Origin: Methanoplanus limicola DSM 2279
GTDB taxonomy: Archaea > Halobacteriota > Methanomicrobia > Methanomicrobiales > Methanomicrobiaceae
Length of the DNA stretch: 64,000 nt
Direction of reading: 5' to 3'
Assembly: GCF_000243255.1 (NCBI RefSeq)
Contig: NZ_CM001436.1
Coordinates: 656,077 to 720,076, forward strand
Shown: positions 15,631 through 23,070 of the stretch, in pieces
How the letters are laid out: every line of letters begins with the position of its first letter
Position numbering within the stretch: the first letter of the stretch is position 1
Made by a program: the position numbers and the translations under genes
Notes under the pieces: generated by a model
The model's input: the letters and a program-made list of their open reading frames with translations, nothing else
The model's database searches: none
What the model was told of the DNA's origin: nothing

Positions 15631-15798
15631 TTGGGATTTCAAACAGAAATAAGAACAGCTATCTGCACAAAAAATAACTGTGGATACATAGACGATCTCT
15701 CAAGAGTTTCCTATATGGTTGCCGGATTAGCACCTGACGATATGGAAGCAGAACATCAGTATCCAATTATGTTAATCATGCGTTTCCTGACTTCATGA
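15631..15798 (+). pseudogene. possible small gene or gene fragment
   Basis: An open frame of 55 codons beginning at TTG 15631 and ending at TGA 15798. It reads like real protein (GFQTEIRTAICTKNNCGYID, VSYMVAGLAPDDMEAEHQYP) with sensible codon use, but has no ATG or ribosome site and its last 43 bases overlap the convergent toxin-like gene. I think it is the surviving part of a conserved gene cut by arrival of the toxin-antitoxin pair. I do not recognise the family. Confidence 0.35.
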
Positions 15799-16151
15799 AG
15801 GTCGTGTTTATCAAGTGTAAAACGATAATCTGAGAAATATTCACGGTTTATGGTATAAATCTGCTCACACTTTATCAGCGTATTATTCTTTAGTTCCGGA
15901 TATTTCTCAGGTTTAATCAGATAATGGGAGTAAATTCTTGGCCTGTTATTAACTTCATCCCACATCTTAGACTTAACCGATGTCATCGGCACACAGATTA
16001 TTGTTCTGTGATTTTCGTTAAGAAGTTTTCCTGGATTCATTACAACTGCAATATAATGCGGATCTTTCATTGTGCTCTCTGAAATTCCGGTGTGCCCAGT
16101 TAAATCAAGGAAAAAAACATCCCCTTCCCCCAGATTCAGTTTATCCTTCAT
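15756..16151 (-). CDS. PemK/MazF-like toxin candidate
   Basis: 131 aa. Has the layout of the CcdB/MazF beta-barrel: N-terminal GEGDVFFLDLTGH, then PHYIAVVMNPG, IICVPMTSVKSK, and a C-terminal KCEQIYTINREYF … HEVRKRMINII. Family members cleave RNA (MazF/PemK) or poison gyrase (CcdB); RNase action is the more likely. It lies 23 bases downstream of the Panacea-domain gene in the same transcript, in the usual antitoxin-first order. Assignment rests on fold-level pattern and context, so confidence is moderate. Confidence 0.6.
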   Translation of the reverse strand: MKDKLNLGEGDVFFLDLTGHTGISESTMKDPHYIAVVMNPGKLLNENHRTIICVPMTSVKSKMWDEVNNRPRIYSHYLIKPEKYPELKNNTLIKCEQIYTINREYFSDYRFTLDKHDLHEVRKRMINIIGY

Positions 16152-16174
16152 CCTTTACTGACCATTTACAACCA

Positions 16175-16777
16175 TTATTCTGATCTGTCCATTGATTCCA
16201 ACTGGAGGGACATCATTTCTTCAGAGACTGTGTCACAGGCATCATCTCCCGGATATTCAGTTACCCCTTCAGCATCAGTTAAGGCCTGATTATAATAAAA
16301 AAAAGATTCAAGATCATCATATTCATATTCATCAAGCCGGAGTTTTTCTTTGGTTATAATATCACTGTTTTCTGCTTCTTTCCAGAGAGTAAATCTGTGA
16401 GTGAGATCACTCACTGACTGAGTATTGTATTTCTTCAGTGTCTGGATAATCAGATCAAACAATTTAATGTCATCTTCGGAGAATAGTAAAACATCAGATT
16501 TTTTTCTTGGTTTATACTGATATAAACAGTGTTCCGGGCCTATCTGCTCACAGGTTACACTCAGATAGGCATTTGAATTATCTGTATATGAAAAACCAAT
16601 ATCAGGCACAGGACCGTTTGGAAGACGAATATATTCATCTTCCAGAAGTGTCTCTCCGGTCTGGTTAAATCTGAATAAATCCACAAAAAAAACAAATTTC
16701 ATCAGCTTGGTTCTTCCGATCTCCGGATATCTCTCAATGGCATAGATAAGGGCATTAAGCTGTTTTTCAGTCTTCAT
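16175..16777 (-). CDS. Panacea-domain (SocA/DUF4065-like) antitoxin
   Basis: 200 aa from ATG 16777, preceded by GAGGTG at 5 bases; the GTG at 16783 overlaps that site and is less likely. The Panacea hallmark is clear: LIYAIERYPEIGRTKLMKF, then FFVDLFRFNQTGETL, EDEYIRLPNGPVPD. The C-terminal ~70 residues are acidic and probably form the toxin-binding extension. Panacea domains are known as promiscuous antitoxins that pair with many toxin folds. Here the partner is the PemK/MazF-like gene directly after it. Confidence 0.75.
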   Translation of the reverse strand: MKTEKQLNALIYAIERYPEIGRTKLMKFVFFVDLFRFNQTGETLLEDEYIRLPNGPVPDIGFSYTDNSNAYLSVTCEQIGPEHCLYQYKPRKKSDVLLFSEDDIKLFDLIIQTLKKYNTQSVSDLTHRFTLWKEAENSDIITKEKLRLDEYEYDDLESFFYYNQALTDAEGVTEYPGDDACDTVSEEMMSLQLESMDRSE

Positions 16778-16960
16778 ATTCACACCTCAAAGTTTAAACT
16801 GATTTACCGGCCTTGCGATAATAATTCACATGAATATTTGAAAATATCCGGATATTTACACAGAAGAATTCAGCAAATTCTTAATATGATATATTTAGTT
16901 ACCCTATACCCTTCGGAATAAATAATTCTTCCTGAGAATACACAAAACAAAAATAAGGTT

Positions 16961-18238
16961 TCAGAGAGTCTCAGCGCCGTTCATATACGGCCTTAAGACC
17001 TTTGGCACAACAACCGTGCCGCCCTCTTCCTGATAATTTTCCATAATAGCACGAATCGTTCGTGTGGTTGCAACCGCTGTGCTGTTTAAGGTGTGAACAA
17101 AGTTCTTCGTCTCAAAGTCATGTGCATCCCTGACCTTGATGTTCAGCCTCACAGACTGGTATGCCGTACAGTTTGAGCATGATACAACCTCACGGTATGT
17201 CTCCTCACGCGGCATCCAGACCTCCATATCATACTTCTTGGCGGCGACAGTGCCTATATCTCCGGTGCAGATATTGACAACCCTGTATGGAAGGCCAAGC
17301 ATCTGGTAGAGGTCCTCAGAATTTTTGAGAAGCTCCTCATGCATTGCCCATGAATCCTCCGGCTTACAGTAGATGAACTGCTCAACCTTGTTGAACTGGT
17401 GAACCCTGAAAAGTCCTCTGGTATCAAGGCCGTGTGCACCGATCTCACGCCTGAAGCAGGGGCTTATACCGGCCATCCGGATTGGCAGGTCCTTCTCCTC
17501 AAAGATCTCATCCATGTACATTGCAGCCATCGGGTGCTCACTTGTTGCAATGAGGAATTCGTCCTCACCGTCAATGGCATACATCACATTTTCAAAGTCA
17601 GCGAGATCTGTAACGCCTTCATATGCGGCACGGTTCATCATGTAAGGCGGAATTATGGGAGTATAGCCACGTCCGGTAAGAAGATCGACTGCAAGGCGCT
17701 GAAGGGCGAGATCCATCATTGCGAGGTTTCCCTTGAGCATGTAAAATCCGGAGCCGGAAATTCTTGCTGCTCTCTCAAAATCAGCCAGGTTCTTCTCCAC
17801 CGCAAGTTCACCGTGGTTTTTAAGCTCAAATGAAGGCACGACAGCTTCGCCCCATTTTTTAACCTCTACATTCTCAGAGTCATCCGCACCGACAGGGACA
17901 GTCTCATGGAGAAGATTTGGGATTCTCATCTGGTAATATTTCAGCTTCGCATTAATCTCCTCAAGTTCTGCCTCATCTTCCTTTATTCTGGCAGGCAGGG
18001 ATTTTGCCTCTTCAAGAAGTCCCGAAAAATCTTCCTTTGCTTTCCGTGCATCATTTATCTCCCGGCTGATAACATTGCGCCGTGCCCGCATGGTGTTGAT
18101 TTCGGTCTGCATCTCACGGGATTTAATATCCTTTGCAAGCAGGTCATCGATCCATAAAAGCTTCTCCTCATCTCCCCTTTTATTGAGGTCAGCCCTGACA
18201 ACATCCGGGTTATTCCGTATAAATTTCAGTTCAAGCAT
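16961..18238 (-). CDS. serS: seryl-tRNA synthetase
   Basis: 425 aa from ATG 18238 (MLELKFIRNNPDVV, the standard family start; the frame stays open 28 codons further up without homology). It has the N-terminal long coiled-coil arm (~30-100), then class II core motifs: motif 2 around ACFRREIGAHG and motif 3 near LNSTAVATTRTIRAIMEN. This is the common bacterial-type SerRS, not the rare methanogen type. It charges tRNA-Ser, one of whose genes lies at 63076-63160. A monocistronic gene. Confidence 0.92.
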   Translation of the reverse strand: MLELKFIRNNPDVVRADLNKRGDEEKLLWIDDLLAKDIKSREMQTEINTMRARRNVISREINDARKAKEDFSGLLEEAKSLPARIKEDEAELEEINAKLKYYQMRIPNLLHETVPVGADDSENVEVKKWGEAVVPSFELKNHGELAVEKNLADFERAARISGSGFYMLKGNLAMMDLALQRLAVDLLTGRGYTPIIPPYMMNRAAYEGVTDLADFENVMYAIDGEDEFLIATSEHPMAAMYMDEIFEEKDLPIRMAGISPCFRREIGAHGLDTRGLFRVHQFNKVEQFIYCKPEDSWAMHEELLKNSEDLYQMLGLPYRVVNICTGDIGTVAAKKYDMEVWMPREETYREVVSCSNCTAYQSVRLNIKVRDAHDFETKNFVHTLNSTAVATTRTIRAIMENYQEEGGTVVVPKVLRPYMNGAETL

Positions 18239-18343
18239 AAATTCATTATATTTATGCCAACCATATGAGATTATTGTTTTGAGGGACTCGTAAAAAGTGG
18301 TCCGGATGCTATGAAAATACATCCGGAAAAATGGTTATAAGAA

Positions 18344-18820
18344 TTAGATGCGGACAAAGGTGTTGTCGTCATTTACGAGTTTCGCACCGCCATCCTCAAT
18401 CCCAAGTCTGATTAAAATCGAATTTTCATCATATTCATCGCTAAGACGGATATACACCTTTCCATCCTTTACAGAATACCTGAAAGTGGCATAATACTGC
18501 CGGTATCCGTTGACCGACTCGTAAATATCACACTCTCCTCCGGATTTAAAAATAAGCACCATGGGATACTCACCTTCATCCGGATTTATTGGCCCCCTTT
18601 CCTGGAAGTACTCACCGCTCACTGTTGTAACGGATTTATCGACTTTACCAATCAGGTCTCCGGCAACTCCAAAAAATCCGCTATACTGTCCAAAATCCCT
18701 GAGTACAATAATCTGCATATTATCACCTTCACCCTCCACACACCCGGAACTGCAGGCAATAGCAGCAAATGCAATAATTACAAAAACAGAGATTAATCCC
18801 CTGTTCGACAGTAGAAGCAT
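18344..18820 (-). CDS. putative lipoprotein of unknown function
   Basis: 158 aa from the ATG at 18820, chosen because the signal peptide begins there (MLLLSNRGLISVFVIIAFAA) and a TATA-like AAATTTTTTTATC sits ~25-35 bases upstream. Lipobox-like CSSGC (~26), then a soluble ~130-residue mainly beta domain (VLRDFGQYSGFFGV, GYRQYYATFRYSVKDGKVYI). I recognise no family. It would sit on the outer face of the membrane. Confidence 0.6.
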   Translation of the reverse strand: MLLLSNRGLISVFVIIAFAAIACSSGCVEGEGDNMQIIVLRDFGQYSGFFGVAGDLIGKVDKSVTTVSGEYFQERGPINPDEGEYPMVLIFKSGGECDIYESVNGYRQYYATFRYSVKDGKVYIRLSDEYDENSILIRLGIEDGGAKLVNDDNTFVRI

Positions 18821-18893
18821 AGAAGGCAATTTTGTCCTGTAATGATAAAAAAATTTCCCTGATAAGATCTCCAAAAGTTCAGTCTGGCAGACA

Positions 18894-18908
18894 ACTGTCA
18901 ATGACAGT
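18894..18908. repeat. 15 bp palindrome
   Basis: ACTGTCAATGACAGT, perfectly symmetrical around a central A, with another TGACAGT core at ~18927. It lies upstream of the lipoprotein gene and could be an operator, though no regulator is linked to it. Confidence 0.35.
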
Positions 18909-19203
18909 CTAAGAATTCCCACTTGTGACAGTGAGAGTCTCCCCGATTGCGCCTGTAATTGTTACTCTTACTCCAGTAAGAAGAATTAATTCCTGAAATC
19001 CGGAGAAGAAACAGATAGATTAAACTGAAAATTTAACAGGACACTCACCATGAGATCCATGATTGACATCCATATGACATCCAAGAATTGGCACTCAGAA
19101 CCTGCAATATTTGAAAAATTTATTAAGAAACAGAAAATTCTGAAAAAAATACCGGGAAAAATCTTAACTGCATTTAAGCCAGAGAAATATCCGGAGCAGA
19201 ATC

Positions 19204-19410
19204 ATGAACACAAAAATTACCGGAATCTTCAATGAGGGAGATACAGAACGAATCAGGGAATGGGTGAAGAAAGAGACAGAATCCATTTACAACAGTACAG
19301 ATGAGCTTGCTGAGATCAAAATGGAAATAAAATCACTCAGGAAGGCCGTTGAATCAATGGATAAAAAAATTGAGAGAATTGAAAGAATTCTTGAAAAGTT
19401 TTCTGATTAA
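19204..19410 (+). CDS. small coiled-coil protein
   Basis: 68 aa. Ribosome site CCGGAG 7 bases before the ATG. The C-terminal half (~35-66: EIKMEIKSLRKAVESMDKKI) shows heptad spacing of Ile/Leu/Met, expected to form a coiled coil; the N-terminal part is charged. I know no function. The short, charged, cytoplasmic form would suit a subunit-binding or regulatory peptide. Confidence 0.55.
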   Translation: MNTKITGIFNEGDTERIREWVKKETESIYNSTDELAEIKMEIKSLRKAVESMDKKIERIERILEKFSD

Positions 19411-19439
19411 TCACCCTCCTTCACGCCGGAAAGGTTAAT

Positions 19440-20336
19440 TCATCCCATCTCAAAGGACGTGACACCAAATATATTATTTAAGGGAAGCTCCGGCACCTCA
19501 TTCCTATACATCCTTGCAGTGCCGAAGACCTCCACCATACCGTATTTTTCAGCAATTGCCACCGCCTTCACATTGGGTTCAGGGGTATCAAAGTAAACAG
19601 GGCCGGACTTAACTGAACCAGAATCCACTGAACCGCAGAGTGCAAGAAAGAGCTCTTCTGCAATTATTTCATCTTCACCAAATAAAGGGCCGATTTTCCA
19701 CCCGGAAACGCATCTCCGAATCATACCGTAACCTGTGATCTCACCGTCTTTTTTGCTTACAAGGCAGGTGCTCTCCGGCTGGTTAATCCACTTCTCAAGA
19801 AAAGTTCTCCTCTCAGCCGGAAAATGACGGGTGTCATACTCAAGAAGCTTCTCAAAGGAAACATCTGCCGCATTCAGAAATCCGTGATCCTTCCTCCCTT
19901 CAATATTTCCTTCCCACCTGATATTCCGGTACGCAAAAATAAACCCGTACTTCCGGGAATAGGTGTCCTGCATCTCAAAAACCCCGTCTGCACCGCAGAT
20001 CCTCTCTTCCGTATGTGAAAGGCCCGCCTTCAGGAGTGCATCACCAATGCCAAGATTTCTAAGCTCCGGTTTTACAACCAGAAATCCTCCGAATGAGAAA
20101 TTATCATCATAATTTGAGAACTGCACAATACCAACAACAACACCCTCCGACTCAGCTACAAACCAGCCGGCAGGATCAACGGCATAATGACACACACCGT
20201 CATACAGTCCCGGGTTCCATCCCTCTTCAGCCGCAAAGCTAACTGCTGTTGAAACCTCACCAGGCCGCATATTTCTTATGATAAACTCAGCCCCATCACT
20301 CTCAAAGCTGCCGGAAATTCCGGAATCCTCTGCCAT
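19440..20336 (-). CDS. GNAT-family N-acetyltransferase, double-domain
   Basis: 298 aa. The N-terminal GNAT domain (~12-145) has the acetyl-CoA loop LVVKPELRNLGIGDALL (R/Q-x-x-G-x-G/A). A second, degenerate GNAT-like half (~160-290) includes CLVSKKDGEITGYGMIRR. The arrangement resembles YitI-type two-domain acetyltransferases. The acceptor is unknown (an amine of a small molecule or protein). It runs leftward alone and its promoter region adjoins the 20.4-20.6 kb scar. Confidence 0.78.
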   Translation of the reverse strand: MAEDSGISGSFESDGAEFIIRNMRPGEVSTAVSFAAEEGWNPGLYDGVCHYAVDPAGWFVAESEGVVVGIVQFSNYDDNFSFGGFLVVKPELRNLGIGDALLKAGLSHTEERICGADGVFEMQDTYSRKYGFIFAYRNIRWEGNIEGRKDHGFLNAADVSFEKLLEYDTRHFPAERRTFLEKWINQPESTCLVSKKDGEITGYGMIRRCVSGWKIGPLFGEDEIIAEELFLALCGSVDSGSVKSGPVYFDTPEPNVKAVAIAEKYGMVEVFGTARMYRNEVPELPLNNIFGVTSFEMG

Positions 20337-20396
20337 AAAGAATAATAGACATATAAATTAATTGAAGGTTTCCAATCACCCTGATTATCTTGCCCT

Positions 20397-20421
20397 GGGC
20401 TTTTGACATACTGTAAAGCCC
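20397..20421. repeat. perfect hairpin
   Basis: GGGCTTT and AAAGCCC separated by an 11-base loop. It lies between the acetyltransferase start and the duplicated hydrolase tail. Possible transcription-stop structure or junction of the inserted segment. Confidence 0.4.
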
Positions 20422-20444
20422 AACCACCCGGCCGGAGAGAGCAG

Positions 20445-20589
20445 GACCTGCTCCTGTAAAGCATCATTCAGCAGAGCAGAAGGAGAATATACCTGAAGAT
20501 CTTACCGGATCACTTCTCCGGATAAGCAACCGGATCAATCCCATCTCCGGGGTTCATGGCGCAGACCTTCATATCCATAACAGCCTCAA
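20445..20589 (-). repeat. duplicated 3' end of the UPF0173 hydrolase gene (fragment)
   Basis: 145 bases strongly similar to 21301-21443, covering the last ~26 codons of the hydrolase and ~65 bases beyond its stop. Read leftward it gives FEAVMDMKVCAMNPGDGIDP…YPEK and a stop (20510-20512), against ETVTDMKVCVMNPGDEIDP…YLKE in the intact gene. The rest of the gene is missing. Together with 21301-21443 it brackets the hicBA pair as direct repeats. Confidence 0.85.
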
Positions 20590-20655
20590 AATATTACTGA
20601 AAATCTGACAAATAATTAAATAACTTTACGCAGACATTAAAACAAGGCACCCGAA

Positions 20656-20892
20656 ATGGAAAAAAACTATAATTTCAGAATTATGCTCAGAAAAGAACCT
20701 GAAGGAGGATATACAGCATATGTACCTTCACTTCCGGGATGTGTTACATTTGGAGATACTATAGACGAAGCTACAGAAATGGTAAGGGAGGCCGTTGAGC
20801 TGTACATTGAAAGTCTCATAGAACATGGTGAACCTGTACCTTCAGACGATGAAATATTAGAATATAATCTTCAGATTAAAGCACAGGCATGA
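20656..20892 (+). CDS. hicB: HicB-family antitoxin
   Basis: 78 aa. Classic HicB fold: FRIMLRKEPEGGYTAYVPSL, PGCVTFGDTIDEATEMVREA, and a C-terminal acidic SDDEILEYN. It lacks the DNA-binding C-terminal domain of longer HicB proteins, so any autoregulation would need another route. It would block the RNA-binding face of the HicA made by the next gene. An ATGA overlap couples the two. A TATA-like TTAAATAA ~35 bases ahead fits a short leader. Confidence 0.88.
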   Translation: MEKNYNFRIMLRKEPEGGYTAYVPSLPGCVTFGDTIDEATEMVREAVELYIESLIEHGEPVPSDDEILEYNLQIKAQA

Positions 20893-21107
20893 GGCTTCCT
20901 AATTTAAACCCGGAAAAGGTAATTAAAGTTATCAAAAAAAAGGGTTTTCTTCTCGACAGAGTAAAAGGAAGTCACCATATATACGTTCACCCTGAGACAA
21001 GGCAAAGGGTTGTTATTCCGGCTCATAAAAAAGATCTGCCTAAAGGTACACTAATGGAGATATTAAAGCAGGCAGGCATAAATAAAGATGATTTTGAAGA
21101 TTTTTAG
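20889..21107 (+). CDS. hicA: HicA-family mRNA interferase toxin
   Basis: 72 aa, full length. Double-stranded-RNA-binding-like fold with the catalytic histidine in VKGSHHIYVHPE and the family C-terminus HKKDLPKGTLMEILKQAGIN. Cleaves mRNA when freed from HicB. Intact, unlike the HicA at 8468. The pair sits between two copies of the neighbouring hydrolase gene's 3' end and reads against that gene. Confidence 0.88.
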   Translation: MRLPNLNPEKVIKVIKKKGFLLDRVKGSHHIYVHPETRQRVVIPAHKKDLPKGTLMEILKQAGINKDDFEDF

Positions 21108-21300
21108 AAATATCACCACACACATAATTGCAGCACAATACACTCTTTTCAGGGAACTTTTCCGGGATCATTTGATTATTCAGTAAACATTCATTTAAAT
21201 GCAATAATCTGACATTTTGCAGATGGCAATCTCACCACGCTAACCCCGTGTCATTGCTGCCATGCACCTGCCCTCCAGAATAACCGGATAGAGATCAGAA

Positions 21301-21443
21301 ACCTGCTCCTGTTAAACATCATTCGGCAGAGCAGAAGGAGAATATACCTGAAGATGTTACCGGATCACTCCTTCAGGTAATCTTCAGGATCAATCTCATC
21401 ACCGGGGTTCATTACACATACCTTCATATCCGTAACAGTCTCA
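21301..21443 (-). repeat. 3' end of the UPF0173 gene, matching copy
   Basis: The counterpart of 20445-20589. It includes the final codons of the intact hydrolase and ~64 bases past the stop (the AGGTAACATCTTCAGG-type sequence when read leftward). Similarity ends sharply on both sides, near 21300 and 21443. Confidence 0.85.
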
Positions 21444-22036
21444 ATCGCCCTCTTAAACTCCCCTGCATCCTGCTCAATAGGCGGGAAAGTATTGTAGTGC
21501 ATCGGAATAACAAGCGGAGCACCGACAAATTCAGCTGCCATCATGGCCTCTGCCGGCCCCATAGTAAACCGGTCCCCGATAGGAAGCAGGGCAACATCCG
21601 GGTGATAGAGATCATGAATCAGCTTCATATCTGAAAACAACCCTGTATCTCCGGCATGATAGACACTCACACCATCCATCTCAATCACAAAACCGGATGC
21701 GGGCCCGCCGTATGCACCCTCACCGCCCATCTCAAACCATGACGAATGAAGTGCCGGAACCATTGTAAACCTGACACCCAAAACCTCAATTGAACCACCA
21801 ATATTCATCGGTTCAGTCTCAAGCCCCCGTTCAGAGAGATATTTGGCAAGCTCATTGGGGCAGACCGTAAGTTTATTCAAAGAAACTGTCTCACCCAGAT
21901 GGTCACCATGCCCGTGTGTTACTGCCACAATATCAGGCATACAGTCAAAACTGCCATAAGGCATAAATGGGTCTATCAGAATTCTCTTTGAGCCTTCAAG
22001 ATAAAAACACGAATGTCCAAGCCACTTGATCTTCAT
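21365..22036 (-). CDS. UPF0173-type metal-dependent hydrolase (metallo-beta-lactamase fold)
   Basis: 223 aa. Motif VTHGHGDHLGE (~39-49, HxHxDH), further ligands in PALHSSWFE, YHAGDTGLFSD and IPMHYNTFPP. Small stand-alone member of the metallo-beta-lactamase superfamily found widely in archaea and bacteria; its substrate is not established. No operon partner. Its tail is duplicated beyond the hicBA insertion. Confidence 0.88.
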   Translation of the reverse strand: MKIKWLGHSCFYLEGSKRILIDPFMPYGSFDCMPDIVAVTHGHGDHLGETVSLNKLTVCPNELAKYLSERGLETEPMNIGGSIEVLGVRFTMVPALHSSWFEMGGEGAYGGPASGFVIEMDGVSVYHAGDTGLFSDMKLIHDLYHPDVALLPIGDRFTMGPAEAMMAAEFVGAPLVIPMHYNTFPPIEQDAGEFKRAIETVTDMKVCVMNPGDEIDPEDYLKE

Positions 22037-22179
22037 ACAGATAAGATCAGTTCTTTTGATTAATTAACCCTGCCCGGAAAAACTTCCGGTGAAAAAAAAC
22101 TAAGAGAACAGTCCGGGAAAAAGTGAAATGCTGTACACTTATGCAGGAGATAATTCCGAATAAAAAAGCTAAAAAAATA

Positions 22180-22815
22180 TCAGGATATATCAGCCAGTTC
22201 AGCTTCAGTCCTGTCTATAGCATCAGAAAGTCCGTCATTTGCAAGCCCGCCGGTCATCGATTCAGTAAGGTCACGATCCTCCATCACATCCTTAATTCTC
22301 TCAAGGAATGGATCAAGAGTAACATCCTTCTCCTGCTCGATGACATGCCGGTATTCACGAAGTGTTGAGGGGCTTACTCCAAGTTCTGCACTTATATCCT
22401 TCATTGTCTGCCCTGATTCGAGAAGTACTTCCATCTTTGCCCTCTCAAAAGGCATCTTAAAATCAAGATCGCGGAATAGTTTCAGCCTTACTCTGGCACG
22501 TGCCACAGTCTTGGAGAGTTTTTCATCCCCAAGATCACGTGCAATCTCGGTGTCGTTACGTCCCTCATAGTACCCGCATACAAGACAGGCGAGATCCCTT
22601 GGTTTCAGTTTGGTCTTGAAAAAACCCAGATCAAGGATTTCACGCATAATTAAAGCGACTTCGCGCTCAATTGCATCTTTATCACGCAAGGTACCATGAA
22701 TCTTCTTCATAGGCTCCACAATTTCAGTTTTTCCGGAGATATTGGAAAATAAATCCAATAGCTCCTTCTTCCTGCTTGTAGAGTTTGTCTTTTTCTTTCT
22801 TCTGACGGCTGCCAT
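22180..22815 (-). CDS. conserved archaeal HTH protein ('conditioned medium-induced protein 4' type)
   Basis: 211 aa. Basic N-terminus (VRRKKKTNSTSRKKE), a helical middle with two helix-turn-helix-like units: LVCGYYEGRNDTEIARDLGD (~80-100) and ESGQTMKDISAELGVSPSTL (~133-152). Homologues occur in methanogens and halophiles, where one was named for induction by conditioned medium. A DNA-binding regulatory role is likely but targets are unknown. A single gene with its own upstream region. Confidence 0.7.
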   Translation of the reverse strand: MAAVRRKKKTNSTSRKKELLDLFSNISGKTEIVEPMKKIHGTLRDKDAIEREVALIMREILDLGFFKTKLKPRDLACLVCGYYEGRNDTEIARDLGDEKLSKTVARARVRLKLFRDLDFKMPFERAKMEVLLESGQTMKDISAELGVSPSTLREYRHVIEQEKDVTLDPFLERIKDVMEDRDLTESMTGGLANDGLSDAIDRTEAELADIS

Positions 22816-23070
22816 GTTATTACCACACCAGATAGACCTCTATAATTATCGCAATCACATAAATAAGTTCTCATTTGACACAAATATTACATAGCGACAG
22901 ATAAACAGCCAGGATAGTTAATTCACAAAAAAATCAGGTATAAACAGTAAAAAAATAGCCTGAGAATAACAGCCCTGCCGGATTAAAGATAAATTTCAGA
23001 GAGACATCACTTTAATATACCTTTTATAATTCCCGGACAGAATTATTAAGAACATATCAGGTAATTCAGT

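Noticed and set aside
19050-19235. 61-codon open frame before the coiled-coil protein
   Set aside because: Overlaps the next gene, no ribosome-binding site, composition not clearly protein-like; not strong enough to list.
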